NCBI RefSeq assembly: GCF_959025735.1
Contig: NZ_CAUFJQ010000039.1
Location: forward strand, 1-15,523
Source: an uncultured Streptococcus sp.
GTDB taxonomy: Bacteria; Bacillota; Bacilli; Lactobacillales; Streptococcaceae
Reading direction: 5' to 3'
DNA: 15,523 bases
Position numbers and translations under genes: made by a program. This document shows positions 13,172 through 15,523 of the stretch, piece by piece. The notes beneath the pieces were generated by a model. It was not told the origin of the DNA. It saw nothing but the letters and a program-made list of their open reading frames with translations, and searched no databases. The stretch's first letter is position 1, and every line of letters starts with the position of its first letter.

Positions 13172-14536
13172 TCATTCCTTATTATAATTTGGAAGGAATT
13201 GTTCCATCAAAAATGCAGTGTCATAATCACCAGCGATCACATGTGAATCTGAGATCAAATCCAACTGGAAACTACTATTGGTTGTGACACCATCGATTTC
13301 CAACTCATAAAGAGCTCGTTGCATTTTCATCAGTGCATCAAAGCGATTTTCACCATGGACAATGATCTTGGCAATCATACTATCATAGTATGGTGGAATC
13401 GTATAACCAGGATACACAGCAGAATCCACACGCAAGCCAACCCCACCACTTGGAAGATAGAGATTAGTGATCTTACCTGGGCTTGGTGCAAAGTTAAAGG
13501 AAGGATTTTCCGCATTGATCCGGCATTCAATCGCATGACCTTTAATGACAATATCCTCTTGAGTAACGGATAATTCTTGTCCAGCTGCGATTTTAATCTG
13601 TTCCTTAACGATATCAACTCCTGTTACAAATTCTGTGACAGGATGCTCCACTTGCACACGGGTATTCATTTCCATAAAGTAGAACTCACCCTTGCCTTCA
13701 TCATACAAGAATTCAATCGTTCCAGCATTCTCATACCCAACTGATTCAGCAGCCCGAACAGCAGCAGAACCAATTTGATTACGAAGAGTTTTTCCGATAG
13801 CAATTGAAGGGGATTCTTCTAGAACTTTTTGATTGTTCCGTTGAAGAGAGCAATCGCGTTCACCTAAGTGAATGACATGTCCATGCTGATCCGCTAAAAT
13901 CTGTACTTCAATGTGGCGTGCCGGATAAATCACCCGCTCCATATACATGGCACCATTCCCAAAAGCAGCTTGAGCTTCTGAGGAAGCAGATTCAAAAGCA
14001 GCAACCAAATCTTCTGGTTTTTCAACCTTCCGAATTCCCTTACCACCGCCTCCTGCAGATGCTTTCAACATCACAGGGTAACCAATACGTTCTGCAATCT
14101 CGAGGGCTTCTTCAGCAGTATACACTTCACCATCTGATCCAGGAATAACAGGCACTCCTGCTTTGATCATCTGTTTACGAGCATTAATCTTATCCCCCAT
14201 CAAATCCATGACTTTAGCAGAAGGACCAATAAATTTAATGCCCACTTCCTCACACATGGTCGCAAATTTTGAGTTTTCACTTAAAAACCCAAAACCAGGA
14301 TGAATGGCTTCTGCACCTGTTAAAACAGCAGCAGACAAGACAGCACTCATATTTAAATAAGATTCTGTTGATTTAGCAGGTCCAATACAGACTGCTTCAT
14401 CCGCTAGTAAGGTATGCAAGGCTTCTTTATCAGCAGTAGAATACACCGCAACCGTCTCGATGCCAAGTTCACGAGCTGCACGAATAATGCGAACTGCAAT
14501 CTCACCACGATTGGCGATTAAGATCTTACGAAACAT
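13172..14536 (-). CDS. accC: Acetyl-CoA carboxylase biotin carboxylase subunit
   Basis: This 454-aa ATP-grasp enzyme carboxylates the biotin on AccB using bicarbonate and ATP. The N-terminal domain starts MFRKILIANRGEIAVRIIRA and has HPGFGFLSEN (79-88). The ATP-grasp loop is GGGGKG (162-167). The metal and substrate site is EMNTRVQVEHPVTE with E289, N291 and R293. The C-terminal biotin carboxylase domain begins near GHAIECRINAE. I chose ATG 14536, with AAAGG 8 nt upstream, giving a 13-nt gap after fabZ; a longer frame would run back into fabZ and add residues absent from the family. Length is normal. The next gene, accD, is separated by the hairpin-bearing gap. Confidence 0.97.
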   Translation of the reverse strand: MFRKILIANRGEIAVRIIRAARELGIETVAVYSTADKEALHTLLADEAVCIGPAKSTESYLNMSAVLSAAVLTGAEAIHPGFGFLSENSKFATMCEEVGIKFIGPSAKVMDLMGDKINARKQMIKAGVPVIPGSDGEVYTAEEALEIAERIGYPVMLKASAGGGGKGIRKVEKPEDLVAAFESASSEAQAAFGNGAMYMERVIYPARHIEVQILADQHGHVIHLGERDCSLQRNNQKVLEESPSIAIGKTLRNQIGSAAVRAAESVGYENAGTIEFLYDEGKGEFYFMEMNTRVQVEHPVTEFVTGVDIVKEQIKIAAGQELSVTQEDIVIKGHAIECRINAENPSFNFAPSPGKITNLYLPSGGVGLRVDSAVYPGYTIPPYYDSMIAKIIVHGENRFDALMKMQRALYELEIDGVTTNSSFQLDLISDSHVIAGDYDTAFLMEQFLPNYNKE

Positions 14537-14549
14537 AGATAGGCCTTTC

Positions 14550-14975
14550 TTAATTTCCAATTGCAAAAGTAAGTGTTCCTGAAGCTGCAAGCTTACCATC
14601 TACCTCTGCTTTCGCTTCAACAACAGCAATTGTTCCACGACGTTTGACAAAAGTAGCTGTCATCACCAGTTGATCTCCTGGAACGACTTGTTTTTTAAAC
14701 TTCACCTTGTCCATCCCTGCATAAAAGACTAATTTCCCTTTATTTTCAGGTTTTGACAACTCTAGTACACCTGCTGTTTGTGCCAAAGCTTCCATGATGA
14801 GAACACCTGGCATAACAGGATATTGTGGAAAATGTCCATTAAAAAATGGTTCATTAATTGTCACGTTTTTAATGGCAACAATCGTATCTTCGCTTGTTTC
14901 TATAACGCGATCCACCAAAAGCATTGGGTAACGATGCGGCAAAGCCTCACGAATAGCATTAATATCAATTGTCAT
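14550..14975 (-). CDS. fabZ: 3-hydroxyacyl-ACP dehydratase FabZ
   Basis: This 141-aa hot-dog-fold enzyme dehydrates 3-hydroxyacyl-ACP to trans-2-enoyl-ACP in each elongation cycle of type II fatty acid synthesis. The signature PHRYPMLLVDRV (13-24) is followed by FNGHFPQYPVMPGVLIMEALAQ, where H48 and E62 are the catalytic pair. Length is typical. The start ATGA overlaps the accB stop by 4 nt, implying translational coupling. It sits between accB and accC, the usual streptococcal arrangement. Confidence 0.97.
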   Translation of the reverse strand: MTIDINAIREALPHRYPMLLVDRVIETSEDTIVAIKNVTINEPFFNGHFPQYPVMPGVLIMEALAQTAGVLELSKPENKGKLVFYAGMDKVKFKKQVVPGDQLVMTATFVKRRGTIAVVEAKAEVDGKLAASGTLTFAIGN

Positions 14976-15460
14976 TTGATTCGAACCAATCCTTTTCCAA
15001 ATTCAACCATTTCTTCATTCGTTACTAAAATTTCAGTGACTACCCCATCTTTAGGCGCTGGGACTTCATTCATCACTTTCATGGCTTCGATAATCAAGAG
15101 TGTTTGACCCTTAGTGACCCTATCTCCTACAGATACAAAGGCTGGTTTATCCGGAGCTGGCGACAAGTAAGCCACCCCAACCAATGGACTTTCAACCACA
15201 TCACCTTCTGCAGCCTGAGCTGGAGCAGCAACTGGTTCAGCCGCTACAGCTGGAGTTGCTGTTGCTTCAACAACAGGGGCTACTACAGGAGTTTGAGGGG
15301 CTGTTACCACTTCAACTGCAGGAGCAACCGGTGTAGCCGCAACTGAAGTCGTTTGGTTTTTACTCAAATTCAATTCTTCGCCATTATTTTTATATGAGAA
15401 TTCACGCAAAGTTGACGCATCAAATTGAGCCAACAAATCTTTGATTTCAGAAATATTCAT
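14972..15460 (-). CDS. accB: Biotin carboxyl carrier protein of acetyl-CoA carboxylase
   Basis: This 162-aa carrier shuttles the carboxyl group between AccC and AccA-AccD. An N-terminal helical region (1-35) is followed by a mobile Ala/Pro/Val/Thr-rich linker (about 38-85). The biotinyl domain (about 88-162) contains EAMKVMNE with the biotinylated lysine K128. The linker is the swinging arm typical of BCCPs. ATG 15460 lies 3 nt after the fabF stop, and its ribosome binding site GGGAGG is inside the end of fabF. It overlaps fabZ by 4 nt. Confidence 0.97.
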   Translation of the reverse strand: MNISEIKDLLAQFDASTLREFSYKNNGEELNLSKNQTTSVAATPVAPAVEVVTAPQTPVVAPVVEATATPAVAAEPVAAPAQAAEGDVVESPLVGVAYLSPAPDKPAFVSVGDRVTKGQTLLIIEAMKVMNEVPAPKDGVVTEILVTNEEMVEFGKGLVRIK

Positions 15461-15463
15461 GAA

Positions 15464-15523
15464 TTAACCCTCCCAACGTTTAAAGGCAAGAACAGCATTG
15501 TGTCCACCAAAACCGAAAGTATT
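15464..15523 (-). CDS. fabF: 3-oxoacyl-ACP synthase II FabF (C-terminus only)
   Basis: The last 19 residues, NTFGFGGHNAVLAFKRWEG, are followed by TAA at 15466-15464. The FGFGGHNA segment holds the conserved C-terminal glycine-rich loop and a position typical of beta-ketoacyl synthases, and fabF upstream of accB is the expected streptococcal order. The rest of the gene lies beyond the right edge, so intactness cannot be judged. Confidence 0.9.
   Translation of the reverse strand, partial: NTFGFGGHNAVLAFKRWEG

Noticed and set aside
1..15523. Defence, phage, CRISPR, toxin-antitoxin or other novel multi-gene cargo
   Set aside because: All substantial ORFs map to housekeeping families in conserved order, and no direct repeats, integrases, transposases or orphan gene clusters are visible.

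Overview
The window looks like ordinary core chromosome from a low-GC Gram-positive, most likely an oral Streptococcus of the mitis/sanguinis type. The evidence is a fab/acc gene order ending fabF-accB-fabZ-accC-accD-accA, a manLMN mannose PTS operon next to adhP, a manO (DUF956) gene beside serS, a tsaE-GNAT-LytR/BrpA gene trio, strong AGGAGG ribosome binding sites and several TGn-extended -10 promoters. The species assignment is inference from gene content and order. I see no phage, IS element, CRISPR array, tRNA, rRNA or defence locus.

Layout. At 1-125 is the 3' end of an unidentified + strand gene, closed by a terminator shared with a convergent three-gene - strand unit: tsaE, a GNAT acetyltransferase and a LytR-CpsA-Psr wall protein (2332 to 147). 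The gap 2333-2713 has no convincing gene but is full of near-perfect inverted repeats that look like a small palindromic interspersed element plus terminators. A - strand NCS2/AzgA-type purine permease (4135-2714) is divergent from a + strand Cof-type HAD phosphatase (4311-5123). Next comes adhP (5313-6335), with its own promoter, a cre-like site and a terminator.

The gap 6336-6701 holds the adhP terminator, a 10-bp inverted repeat and a textbook sigma-A promoter that overlaps a cre-like site. It drives manL-manM-manN (6702-9452), the complete IIAB, IIC and IID parts of a mannose-family PTS. A terminator and a new extended -10 promoter separate manN from manO (9533-9901). The serS promoter begins inside the end of manO and feeds a T-box riboswitch (about 9930-10106) ahead of serS (10119-11396). 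serS converges on the - strand fatty-acid cluster across a bidirectional terminator.

The right third (11439-15523, - strand) is the distal end of the fatty-acid synthesis operon. It holds the C-terminus of FabF, then all four acetyl-CoA carboxylase subunits (AccB, AccC, AccD, AccA) with FabZ between AccB and AccC. Genes overlap by 4-8 nt or sit a few nt apart, except for a 103-nt accC-accD gap that contains an imperfect hairpin and a possible 23-codon leader ORF.

Functionally the window joins sugar import and fermentation under likely CcpA control (manLMN, adhP), tRNA-sensed serS expression, malonyl-CoA supply for membrane lipid synthesis, purine uptake, and wall polymer attachment together with the t6A tRNA modification ATPase. 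I found no convincing new multi-gene system. The items most worth checking are regulatory: the accC-accD leader ORF and hairpin, the leaderless-looking tsaE start, the serS T-box geometry, and the palindromic element downstream of the permease.
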